Below are positions 16,828 through 24,694 of a stretch of DNA of 64,000 bases, piece after piece. The stretch is from Burkholderia stagnalis (lineage in GTDB: Bacteria > Pseudomonadota > Gammaproteobacteria > Burkholderiales > Burkholderiaceae). Below the pieces are notes generated by a model. It saw nothing but the letters and a program-made list of their open reading frames with translations. It did not search any database and had not been told where the DNA came from. The position numbers and the translations under genes are program-made. Within the stretch, counting starts at the first letter, position 1; the number at the start of each line of letters is the position of its first letter. The stretch is from contig NZ_CADESW010000022.1 in NCBI RefSeq assembly GCF_902830275.1, positions 62,001-126,000 of the forward strand. Reading direction: 5' to 3'.

Positions 16828-18018
16828 TTGAATCCCTCCCTGATTGCCATCCTGGCGACCGTCCTGCTCGACGCGATCGGCGTCGGGCTCGTGATGCCGA
16901 TCCTGCCCGGGCTGCTGCGCTCGCTCGCCGGCATGGGCAGCACCGACACGCATTACGGCGTGCTGCTCGCGCTGTATGCGTTCGCGCAATTCCTGTGCGC
17001 GCCGCTGCTCGGCGCGCTGAGTGACCGCTTCGGCCGCCGGCCCGTGCTGCTCGCGTCGCTCGCGGGCGCCGCGCTCGACTATCTGCTGATGGCCTATGCG
17101 CCGACGCTCGCGTGGCTTTACGCGGGGCGCTTGATCGCGGGCATCACGGGCGCGAGCGTCGCGGTCGCGACCGCGTACGTCACCGACGTCACGGCCGAAC
17201 CCGACCGTGCGCGGCGTTTCGGCCAGCTGGGCGCCGTGATGGGCATCGGCTTCATCGCCGGCCCGCTGATCGGCGGGCTGCTCGGCGCGTGGCACCTGCG
17301 TGCGCCGTTCGTCGCGGCCGCGCTGCTCAACGCACTCAATCTCGCGCTCGTGTGGCGCGCGCTGCCGGAATCGCGGCCGCCGTCGGCGCGCGACGGCCAC
17401 ACGGCCACCATCCTCAATCCGTTCGCGAGCCTGCGCCTGCTGCGCGGCGGCCCGACGCTCGCCGCGCTGGTCGGCGTCTACGTGATCGTCGCGCTGGTGT
17501 CGCAGGCGCCCGCGACGCTGTGGATCCTGTACGGCCAGGAACACTTCGGCTGGTCGACGCTGATCGCGGGGTTGTCGCTCACGGGCTATGGCGCGTGCCA
17601 CGCGCTCGCGCAGGCGTTTGCGATCGGGCCGCTGATCGCGCGCCTCGGCGAGCGCCGCGCGCTCGCGCTGGGCCTTGCCGGCGATGCACTCGGGCTCGTG
17701 GCCATCGCGTTCGCCGCCGCGGCGTGGGTGCCGTTCGCGCTGCTGCCGCTGTTCGCGGCGGGCGGCCTCGCGTTGCCGGCGCTGCAGGCGATGCTCGCGC
17801 GCCAGGTCGACGACGCGCGGCAGGGCGAACTGCAGGGCGCGCTCGCGAGCGTCGCGAGCCTGATCGGCGTCGCGGGGCCGCTCGTCGTCACCGCCACATA
17901 TGCAGCCACCCGCGACACGTGGCCAGGGCTCGTGTGGGCGGCCGCCGCGCTGCTGTACCTGCTCGTGCCGCCGCTGCTGTTCAATGCGCGGGCGGCGCGC
18001 GCAGGCGCTGCGCCCTGA
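16828..18018 (+). CDS. tetA: Tetracycline efflux MFS transporter TetA
   Basis: A 396-residue, 12-helix major facilitator transporter of the TetA drug:H+ antiporter group. Motif A between helices 2 and 3 is GALSDRFGRRPVLL. The helix 5 antiporter motif region (GFIAGPLIGGLLG) and the N-terminal LDAIGVGLVMPILPGLLR are typical of TetA. It starts with TTG at 16828, directly after operator 2. The pairing with tetR and paired operators argues for a true drug-inducible pump rather than a generic MFS protein. There is no transposon or resolvase beside it, and codon use matches its neighbours, so it looks like a resident chromosomal copy. Confidence 0.9.
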   Translation: MNPSLIAILATVLLDAIGVGLVMPILPGLLRSLAGMGSTDTHYGVLLALYAFAQFLCAPLLGALSDRFGRRPVLLASLAGAALDYLLMAYAPTLAWLYAGRLIAGITGASVAVATAYVTDVTAEPDRARRFGQLGAVMGIGFIAGPLIGGLLGAWHLRAPFVAAALLNALNLALVWRALPESRPPSARDGHTATILNPFASLRLLRGGPTLAALVGVYVIVALVSQAPATLWILYGQEHFGWSTLIAGLSLTGYGACHALAQAFAIGPLIARLGERRALALGLAGDALGLVAIAFAAAAWVPFALLPLFAAGGLALPALQAMLARQVDDARQGELQGALASVASLIGVAGPLVVTATYAATRDTWPGLVWAAAALLYLLVPPLLFNARAARAGAAP

Positions 18019-18148
18019 GGCCGGACGGGCACGCATCCGGCTCACCGCGAACAAGGCCGCGATGTCCGGCCACGCCGACCACCCGCCCCAGCTGACGTTT
18101 TACGGAAGCAACGGCCTGCGTTGACGAAATCGGCGCACCCAAAACAAA

Positions 18149-18174
18149 ACGCCCGGCTTGCGCCGGGCGTTTTG
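18149..18174. terminator. Bidirectional terminator (tetA / purM)
   Basis: The stem AAAACGCCCGGC paired with GCCGGGCGTTTT, with a short loop, lies between the convergent tetA and purM genes. It gives short U-runs in both directions. Confidence 0.85.
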
Positions 18175-18203
18175 CATGAACGGTGATGCAGCCTGGATGC
18201 CGC

Positions 18204-19259
18204 TCAGACCACGACCGTCTGCGCCTCGCCTTCGCGGCTCGCGCGCACGGTGCCGATCTTCCACACCTGCTCGCCGGCTGCCGTCAGCTGGCTGACCGCC
18301 GCGTCGGCATCGGCCGCCGACACGATCACGGCCATGCCGATCCCGCAGTTGAACACGCGGTGCATTTCCGCGTCGGCGACGCCGCCGTGCTCCTGCAGCC
18401 ACTGGAACAGCGGCGGCAGCGGCCAGGCCTTCTGGTCCAGCTCGGCGGTGAGGCCTTCGCGCAGCACGCGCGGAATGTTCTCGACGAGGCCCCCGCCGGT
18501 GATGTGCGCCATGCCCTTCACGGCGATCTTTTCCATCAGCGCGAGCAGCGGCTTCACGTAGATGCGGGTCGGCGCCATCAGCGTGTCGGCCAGCGAGCGG
18601 CCGTGGAAATCGGCCGACAGGTCCGGATTCGCGCGCTCGATGATCTTGCGCACGAGCGAGAAGCCGTTCGAGTGGATGCCGCTCGAGGCAAGGCCCAGCA
18701 CCACGTCGCCCGCGGCGATCGTGCTGCCGTCGATGATCTTGCTCTTTTCGACCGCGCCGACCGCGAAGCCCGCGAGGTCGTACTCGCCGTCCGGGTACAT
18801 GCCCGGCATTTCCGCGGTTTCGCCGCCGATCAGCGCGCAGCCCGACAGTTCGCAGCCCTGCGCGATGCCCTTGACGACGGTCGCGGCCGTGTCGACGTCG
18901 AGCTTGCCGCACGCGAAGTAGTCGAGGAAGAACAGCGGCTCGGCGCCCTGCACGAGGATGTCGTTCACGCTCATCGCGACGAGATCCTGGCCGACCGTGT
19001 CGTGTTTGTTCAGATGAAACGCGAGCTTGAGCTTGGTGCCGACGCCGTCGGTGCCCGACACGAGCACCGGCTCGCGATACTTCTTCGGCACTTCGAACAG
19101 CGCGCCGAACCCGCCGATGCCGCCGAGCACGCCGTCGCGCAGGGTTTTCTTCGCAAAGGGCTTGATCTTGTCGATGAGGGCATCGCCCGCGTCGATGTCG
19201 ACGCCCGCGTCACGATAGGACAGACCTTGGGCGTCAGGAGCGGATTTCGGAGGATTCAT
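18204..19259 (-). CDS. purM: Phosphoribosylformylglycinamidine cyclo-ligase
   Basis: A 351-residue AIR synthetase, the fifth step of purine biosynthesis (FGAM + ATP to AIR). Diagnostic segments are SYRDAGVDIDAGDALIDKIK at the N-terminus, SGTDGVGTKLKLAF, FLDYFACGKLD, GGETAEMPGMY and HITGGGLVENIPR. The length is typical. It starts at the edge of a divergent promoter shared with hda and ends at a terminator, so it is monocistronic. Confidence 0.97.
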   Translation of the reverse strand: MNPPKSAPDAQGLSYRDAGVDIDAGDALIDKIKPFAKKTLRDGVLGGIGGFGALFEVPKKYREPVLVSGTDGVGTKLKLAFHLNKHDTVGQDLVAMSVNDILVQGAEPLFFLDYFACGKLDVDTAATVVKGIAQGCELSGCALIGGETAEMPGMYPDGEYDLAGFAVGAVEKSKIIDGSTIAAGDVVLGLASSGIHSNGFSLVRKIIERANPDLSADFHGRSLADTLMAPTRIYVKPLLALMEKIAVKGMAHITGGGLVENIPRVLREGLTAELDQKAWPLPPLFQWLQEHGGVADAEMHRVFNCGIGMAVIVSAADADAAVSQLTAAGEQVWKIGTVRASREGEAQTVVV

Positions 19260-19278
19260 GGGGGAATGCGAGAAGGTC

Positions 19279-19297
19279 GGTAAAATGCGATTTTACC
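19279..19297. promoter_or_regulatory. Symmetric divergent promoter element between purM and hda
   Basis: A perfect inverted repeat, GGTAAAAT-GCG-ATTTTACC, supplies a TAAAAT -10-like hexamer on each strand. On the minus strand it sits about 20 bases before the purM start. On the plus strand it would drive a leader of about 190 bases to hda. It could also be a regulator site. Confidence 0.4.
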
Positions 19298-19482
19298 CGA
19301 ACCCGGCCGCGTGGCCGGAATTCCCCGCATCGAATCGTCAGGGATCGCATCTTGGCCAACACGTCCCCGTTTTCATCGCTGAGCGAGCCGCGCCGGAACC
19401 CGCGCGCCGCCGTGCGTGCGGCCGCGCGTGCAGCCATCGACCCCGCGCGCCCCGGCGCACGTTTTTCCAACCGACCCGCATT

Positions 19483-20223
19483 GTGACTGTGTCCCGTCAA
19501 CTGACGCTCGATCTCGGCACGCCGCCGCCCGCCACGTTCGACAACTTCATCATGAGTGAGGAGAACGACGAGCTCGTCACGCGGCTGCAGAAGCTCGACC
19601 TCGCGCTGGCGGCGGGCCCCGTGCCGGACCGGTCGTTCTACATCTGGGGCGAGCCGGGCAGCGGCCGCAGCCACCTGCTGCAGGCGCTCGTGAGCGACGC
19701 GTCGTACGGCTACGCGCGCTATCTCACGCCGCAAAGCCCGCTCGGCGCGTTCACGTTCGACCCGCGCATCGGCATCTACGCGATCGACGACTGCGACCGG
19801 ATGAGCGACACGCAGCAGGTCGCGCTGTTCAACCTGTTCAACGAGGTCCGCGCGCATCCGTCGAGCGCGTTCGTCGCGGCAGGGCCCGCGGCGCCGCTCG
19901 CGCTCGACGTCCGCGAGGATCTGCGCACGCGCCTCGGCTGGGGGCTCGTGTTCCACCTGTCGCCGCCGTCCGACGCCGGCAAGATCGCCGTACTGAAGCT
20001 CGCGGCGAAGGAGCGCGGGATCGCGCTCACCGACGATATCGCGGCCTACCTGCTGACTCATTTCCGCCGCGACATGCCCAGCCTGATGGCGCTGCTCGAC
20101 GCGCTCGACCGCTTCTCGCTCGAGCAGAAACGCGCCGTCACGCTGCCGCTGCTGCGCCGGATGCTGGCCCGCCCCGGCGACGACATCGTGCCGCCGGGCA
20201 CGGGCCCGAACCGCTTCGAGTAA
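19483..20223 (+). CDS. hda: DnaA regulatory inactivator Hda
   Basis: A 246-residue AAA+ protein homologous to the DnaA ATPase domain. The N-terminal QLTLDLG matches the clamp-binding motif through which Hda docks on the beta sliding clamp. It then stimulates ATP hydrolysis by DnaA to prevent over-initiation. The P-loop region is GEPGSGRSHLLQAL, Walker B is IYAIDDCDRM, and the box VII-like region ends DVREDLRTRLGWGLVF. A GTG start at 19483 is chosen so that the clamp motif sits at the extreme N-terminus. It leads a gene train that continues through panB. Confidence 0.93.
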   Translation: MTVSRQLTLDLGTPPPATFDNFIMSEENDELVTRLQKLDLALAAGPVPDRSFYIWGEPGSGRSHLLQALVSDASYGYARYLTPQSPLGAFTFDPRIGIYAIDDCDRMSDTQQVALFNLFNEVRAHPSSAFVAAGPAAPLALDVREDLRTRLGWGLVFHLSPPSDAGKIAVLKLAAKERGIALTDDIAAYLLTHFRRDMPSLMALLDALDRFSLEQKRAVTLPLLRRMLARPGDDIVPPGTGPNRFE

Positions 20224-20234
20224 AATGCGCTTCC

Positions 20235-20912
20235 ATGACTAATCTGGCACTCTTTGACCTCGATCACACGCTGATCCCGACCGATAGCGACCACGAATGG
20301 GGCCGCTTCATGGTGAAGCTCGGCATCGTCGACGCGGAAAGCTTCTCGCGTCAGAACGACCAGTTCTTCGCCGACTACAAGGCCGGCAAGCTCGACATCC
20401 ACGCGTACCTCACGGCGATGCTCACGCCGCTCGCGAAGTATTCGCGCGCGCAGCTCGCCGAGTGGCACGAGCAGTACATGCACGAGGTGATCCGGCCCGC
20501 GATGACGCCCGCCGCGCTCGAACTCGTGCGCCAGCACCTCGATGCCGGCGACCTGTGCTGCGTCGTCACCGCGACCAACGAATTCATCACGCGGCCGATC
20601 GCGACCGCGTTCGGCGTCGACACGCTGATCGCGTGCGAAGTCGAGACGACCGACGGCCACCCCGATTCGCCGTACACGGGCCGGCCGACCGGCACGCCGA
20701 GCTATCGCGAAGGCAAGATCATCCGCACCGAAGCGTGGCTCGCGTCGCTCGGCAAGCACTGGGACGATTTCGAACACAGCTATTTCTACAGCGATTCGCA
20801 CAACGACATCCCGTTGCTCGAGAAAGTCACCGACCCGATCGCGACCAACCCCGACGACACGCTGCGCGCGCATGCAAGCAACCGCGGCTGGCGCATCCTC
20901 GATCTCTTCTGA
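20235..20912 (+). CDS. HAD-superfamily (IB) phosphatase
   Basis: A 225-residue HAD hydrolase of the SerB-like subfamily IB. The nucleophile motif is FDLDHTLIPTDSD near the N-terminus, motif II is VVTATNEFITRPIA, and motifs III/IV are GKIIR and YSDSHNDIPLLEKV. These enzymes dephosphorylate small metabolites such as phosphoserine or histidinol phosphate; the substrate is not clear here. It begins 12 bases after hda with a TAAAAT box close by, and ends six bases before the pcnB GTG. Confidence 0.9.
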   Translation: MTNLALFDLDHTLIPTDSDHEWGRFMVKLGIVDAESFSRQNDQFFADYKAGKLDIHAYLTAMLTPLAKYSRAQLAEWHEQYMHEVIRPAMTPAALELVRQHLDAGDLCCVVTATNEFITRPIATAFGVDTLIACEVETTDGHPDSPYTGRPTGTPSYREGKIIRTEAWLASLGKHWDDFEHSYFYSDSHNDIPLLEKVTDPIATNPDDTLRAHASNRGWRILDLF

Positions 20913-20917
20913 ACGTC

Positions 20918-22435
20918 GTGATCAAAAAATTCATCCGCAAGCTGCTCGGCCAGGACGACGCCGCCCAAACGCCGGCCGATACCGCGCCCGCCGATACCCA
21001 GGCCGCCCCGCGCGCCGCGAAGGGCGCCCGCCCCGCTGCGAAGAAGCCGCGCAACCATGAGCCGACCGTCGTGCCCGCGAACGTGCACGGCATCGATCCC
21101 GCGCTGATCTCGAAGAACGCCGTGCGCGTGACCGACACGCTGCAGCAGGCGGGCTTTCGCGCGTTCATCGTCGGCGGCGCGGTGCGCGACCTGCTGCTCG
21201 GCATCGCGCCGAAGGACTTCGACGTCGCGACCGACGCGACCCCCACCGAGGTGCAGCGCCTGTTCCGCCGCGCGCGCCTGATCGGCCGCCGCTTCCAGAT
21301 CGTCCACGTGCAGTTCGGCCAGGAGCTGATCGAGGTGTCGACGTTCCGCGCGCTGGTCGATCCGCCGCCCGCCGCGGCCGAGCCGCCGAAGCGCCTGAAG
21401 CGCGACGAGCTCGACCGCCGCACGCATGCGGTGGACGCGAGCGGCCGCGTGCTGCGCGACAACGTGTGGGGCGAGCAGCACGAGGACGCCGCGCGCCGCG
21501 ACTTCACGATCAACGCGATGTACTACGACCCGTCGACGCAGACGGTGCTCGACTACCACGACGGGATGGCCGACATGCGCGCCCGCCTGCTGCGGATGAT
21601 CGGCGATCCGGCCACGCGCTACCGCGAGGATCCGGTGCGGATGCTGCGCGTCGTGCGCTTCGCGGCGAAGCTCGGCTTCGACATCGAGACGCACACGCGC
21701 GAGCCGATCAACGCGCTCGCCGACCTGATCAACAACGTGCCCGCCGCGCGCCTGTTCGACGAGATGCTGAAGCTGCTGCTGTCCGGCCATGCGCTCGCGT
21801 GCCTGAAGCAGCTGCGCAAGGAAGGCCTGCACCACGGGCTGCTGCCGCTGCTCGACGTCGTGCTCGAACAGCCGCAGGGCGAGAAGTTCATCACGCTCGC
21901 GCTGAACAACACCGACGCGCGCGTGCGCGCCGGCAAGCCGGTGTCGCCGGGCTTCCTGTTCGCGACGCTGCTGTGGCACGACATGCGCCAGCGCTTCGAG
22001 CAATACTCGGCCGAAGGCGAGTTCCCGGTGCCCGCGCTGCATCGCGCGATGGACGACGTGCTCGACATGCAGACCGAGAAGCTCGCGATCCACAAGCGCT
22101 ACTCGGCCGACATGCGCGAGATCTGGGGCCTGCAGCTGCGCCTCGAGAAGCGCTCCGGCCGCAGCGCGCTGCGCCTGCTGGAACACCAAAGATTTAGAGC
22201 GGGGTATGATTTCCTCCTGTTACGCTGCGAATCCGGCGAGCTGGAGCAGGACGTCGGGCAGTGGTGGACGGATTTCATCGAAGGCGACGCGGCCGCGCGC
22301 GAGGCCTTGCTCACGCAGGGCGGCTCGAAGGAAAAATCGCCCCGCAAGCGGCGCCGCCGCGGCGGCGCGAGGAATCGCAAGCCGGACGACGGCGCCGCGC
22401 AGGCGCCCGAAGTGTCGGGCGGTTCCGAAGACTGA
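20918..22435 (+). CDS. pcnB: Poly(A) polymerase I
   Basis: A 505-residue class II nucleotidyltransferase that adds 3' poly(A) tails to RNA and promotes decay. The catalytic core shows GFRAFIVGGAVRDLLLG followed by KDFDVATDATP (the DxD metal site), RRDFTINAMYYD, and YREDPVRMLRVVRFAAKLGF. The C-terminal tail is strongly basic (SPRKRRRRGGARNRK), as in other PcnB proteins. The start is a GTG at 20918; the long upstream frame overlaps the HAD gene and is an artefact. Confidence 0.95.
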   Translation: MIKKFIRKLLGQDDAAQTPADTAPADTQAAPRAAKGARPAAKKPRNHEPTVVPANVHGIDPALISKNAVRVTDTLQQAGFRAFIVGGAVRDLLLGIAPKDFDVATDATPTEVQRLFRRARLIGRRFQIVHVQFGQELIEVSTFRALVDPPPAAAEPPKRLKRDELDRRTHAVDASGRVLRDNVWGEQHEDAARRDFTINAMYYDPSTQTVLDYHDGMADMRARLLRMIGDPATRYREDPVRMLRVVRFAAKLGFDIETHTREPINALADLINNVPAARLFDEMLKLLLSGHALACLKQLRKEGLHHGLLPLLDVVLEQPQGEKFITLALNNTDARVRAGKPVSPGFLFATLLWHDMRQRFEQYSAEGEFPVPALHRAMDDVLDMQTEKLAIHKRYSADMREIWGLQLRLEKRSGRSALRLLEHQRFRAGYDFLLLRCESGELEQDVGQWWTDFIEGDAAAREALLTQGGSKEKSPRKRRRRGGARNRKPDDGAAQAPEVSGGSED

Positions 22436-22470
22436 CGCGCGCGCCGGCGAACGACGTAGGAAGTGATGCC

Positions 22471-23016
22471 ATGACGGTTGCATATCTCGGACTGGGGGCG
22501 AATCTCGGCGATGCGCGCCAGACTTTGAAGGACGCGGTGGTGTGTCTTGCCCAGCAGCACACCATCTCGATCCTCGGCAAGTCGAGCCTGTATCGCACGG
22601 CCCCGGTCGACGCCGGGGGCGACGACTACTACAACTGCGTCGTCAAGATCGACACCACGCTCGCCGCGCGCGAGCTGCTCGCCCTCTGCCAGAAGATCGA
22701 ACATCACTTCGGGCGCGAACGCCCGTACCGCAACGCTCCCCGCACGCTCGACATCGACATCCTGCTGTTCGGCGCCGATTCGATCGACGAACCCGACCTG
22801 ATCGTGCCGCACCCGCGCCTGACCGACCGCGCGTTCGCGCTGGTGCCGCTCGTCGAGATCGACCCGGCGCTCGACATCCCGGCGCGCGGCCGCGCGCAGG
22901 CGTTCCTCGCCGCGGTCGCGGGCCAGCGCATCGAGAAGGTCCAGACCTGCCAGTGCCTGATGCAGAAGGCGCTCGCCGCCGCCGGCGACGGCGCCGACAA
23001 AACCCGCTGCCGATGA
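22471..23016 (+). CDS. folK: 2-amino-4-hydroxy-6-hydroxymethyldihydropteridine pyrophosphokinase
   Basis: A 181-residue HPPK, which transfers pyrophosphate from ATP to the pterin in folate biosynthesis. Motifs are AYLGLGANLGDARQTL at the N-terminus, SSLYRTAPVD, and RPYRNAPRTLDIDILLFG followed by DLIVPHPRLTDRAFALVPL. The ATG at 22471 fits the family N-terminus. Its stop overlaps the start of the deoxynucleoside kinase. Confidence 0.96.
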   Translation: MTVAYLGLGANLGDARQTLKDAVVCLAQQHTISILGKSSLYRTAPVDAGGDDYYNCVVKIDTTLAARELLALCQKIEHHFGRERPYRNAPRTLDIDILLFGADSIDEPDLIVPHPRLTDRAFALVPLVEIDPALDIPARGRAQAFLAAVAGQRIEKVQTCQCLMQKALAAAGDGADKTRCR

Positions 23017-23699
23017 ACCCTACCCCGCTGACCGTCACCGCGCCGGACCTGCGCGCGCCGCATCGCTATCTCGTGATCGAAGGCCCGATCGGCGTCGGCA
23101 AGACGACGCTCGCCCGCCTGCTCGGCGAGCGCTGGTCGATGCAGCCGCTGCTCGAACGCCCGCAGGACAACCCGTTTCTCGAGCGCTTCTATCGCGACAC
23201 GGCGCGCTATGCGCTGCCGGCCCAGCTGTCGTTCGCGCTGCAGCGCGCGCAGCAGGCGCGCGAACTGGTTGCGGCGCTGGAAACAGGCCGCCCGGTGGTC
23301 GCCGATTTCATGCCGCAGAAGAACGAGATCTTCGCGCGGCTGAACCTGCCCGACGACGAATGGCAGCTCTACCGCGCGCTCGCCGCGCACGTCGATGCCC
23401 AGCAGGCGCCCGCGCCCGAGCTCGTCGTGTACCTGCAGGCGAGCCCCGAAGTGCTGTTCGCGCGGATCCAGAAGCGCGGCCTGCCGATGGAGCTGCAGAT
23501 CAGCGATGCGTACCTGCGCTCGCTCGTCGACGCGTACAACGAATTCTTCTATCACTACGACCGCACACCGGTGCTGACGGTCGCGGCGGAGCACCTGAAC
23601 CCGCTGGACTCTCCCGAGGATCTTGCCTTGCTGATCGAGCGCATCGAGACGATGCGCGGCCGCAAGGAGTTCTTCGTCAAGGGCGAGACGACGCGCTGA
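23013..23699 (+). CDS. Deoxynucleoside kinase family protein
   Basis: A 228-residue P-loop kinase of the deoxyadenosine/deoxyguanosine kinase family: YLVIEGPIGVGKTTLARLL near residues 20-38, QNPFLERFY-type segment (DNPFLERFYRD), and the LID region RIQKRGLPMELQI. It salvages deoxynucleosides to monophosphates. The ATG overlaps the folK stop (ATGA). A kinase placed between folK and panB is common in betaproteobacteria as I recall. Confidence 0.88.
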   Translation: MNPTPLTVTAPDLRAPHRYLVIEGPIGVGKTTLARLLGERWSMQPLLERPQDNPFLERFYRDTARYALPAQLSFALQRAQQARELVAALETGRPVVADFMPQKNEIFARLNLPDDEWQLYRALAAHVDAQQAPAPELVVYLQASPEVLFARIQKRGLPMELQISDAYLRSLVDAYNEFFYHYDRTPVLTVAAEHLNPLDSPEDLALLIERIETMRGRKEFFVKGETTR

Positions 23700-23741
23700 C
23701 GCGTCGCTCGCCGCTTTTCTACCCATCGAACCGGAATTCCC

Positions 23742-24557
23742 ATGACCTATCTCCAGGATTCGAGCCGGCCTGCCGTGACGGTGCCGAAGCTGCAGGCAAT
23801 GCGCGACGCCGGCGAGAAGATCGCGATGCTGACCTGCTACGACGCGAGCTTCGCCGCGCTGCTCGACCGCGCGGGCGCCGACGTCCTCCTGATCGGCGAT
23901 TCGCTCGGCAACGTGCTGCAAGGCCACACCACCACCCTGCCCGTCACGCTCGACGATATCGCGTATCACACGGCCTGCGTCGCACGCGCGCAGCCGCGCG
24001 CGCTGATCATGGCGGATTTGCCGTTCGGCACGTACGGCACGCCGGCCGACGCGTTCGCCAGCTCCGTCAAGCTGATGCGCGCGGGCGCGCAGATGGTCAA
24101 GCTCGAAGGCGGCGAATGGCTCGCCGACACCGTGCGGTTCCTGGTCGAGCGCGCGGTGCCCGTGTGCGCGCACATCGGCCTCACGCCGCAGTCGGTGCAC
24201 GCGTTCGGCGGTTTCAAGGTGCAGGGCAAGACCGAGGCCGGCGCCGCGCAGCTGCTGCGCGACGCGCGCGCGCTCGAGGCCGCCGGTGCGCAGATCGTGC
24301 TGCTCGAGGCCGTCCCGATGCTCGTCGCCTCCGAAGTCACGCAGATGCTGCGCGTGCCGACGATCGGCATCGGCGCGGGCGCGGACTGCACGGGCCAGGT
24401 GCTGGTGCTGCACGACATGCTCGGCATCTTCCCCGGCAAGCGGCCGCGCTTCGTGAAGGATTTCATGCAGGGCCAACCGAGCATCCACGCGGCCATCGAT
24501 GCGTACGTGCGCGCGGTGAAGGACGGTTCGTTCCCCGGCCCGGAACATACGTTCTGA
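23742..24557 (+). CDS. panB: 3-methyl-2-oxobutanoate hydroxymethyltransferase
   Basis: A 271-residue enzyme that makes ketopantoate from alpha-ketoisovalerate and methylene-tetrahydrofolate, the first committed step to pantothenate. Motifs are KIAMLTCYDASFAALLDRAGADVLLIGDSLGNV, MVKLEGGEW, HIGLTPQSVHAFGGFKVQG and GIGAGADCTGQVLVLHDMLG. The length is typical. It closes the rightward gene train and is followed by a strong terminator. Confidence 0.97.
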   Translation: MTYLQDSSRPAVTVPKLQAMRDAGEKIAMLTCYDASFAALLDRAGADVLLIGDSLGNVLQGHTTTLPVTLDDIAYHTACVARAQPRALIMADLPFGTYGTPADAFASSVKLMRAGAQMVKLEGGEWLADTVRFLVERAVPVCAHIGLTPQSVHAFGGFKVQGKTEAGAAQLLRDARALEAAGAQIVLLEAVPMLVASEVTQMLRVPTIGIGAGADCTGQVLVLHDMLGIFPGKRPRFVKDFMQGQPSIHAAIDAYVRAVKDGSFPGPEHTF

Positions 24558-24584
24558 CGCGGCGCCGCCGGCGCGCAGACATGA

Positions 24585-24622
24585 AAAAACGCGGCGCCCT
24601 TTGCGGGGCGCCGCGTTTTTTT
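24585..24622. terminator. Bidirectional terminator (panB / pabBC)
   Basis: The stem AAAAAACGCGGCGCCC pairs with GGGCGCCGCGTTTTTT around a 4-6 base loop. U-runs form on both strands, serving the convergent panB and pabBC genes. Confidence 0.88.
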
Positions 24623-24694
24623 GCGGCCTCGTTTCGCCGTGATGCGCATGAGTCCGGCACCGGCCGATCGGCAGCGCGTGCCGATCGGCTCAGG

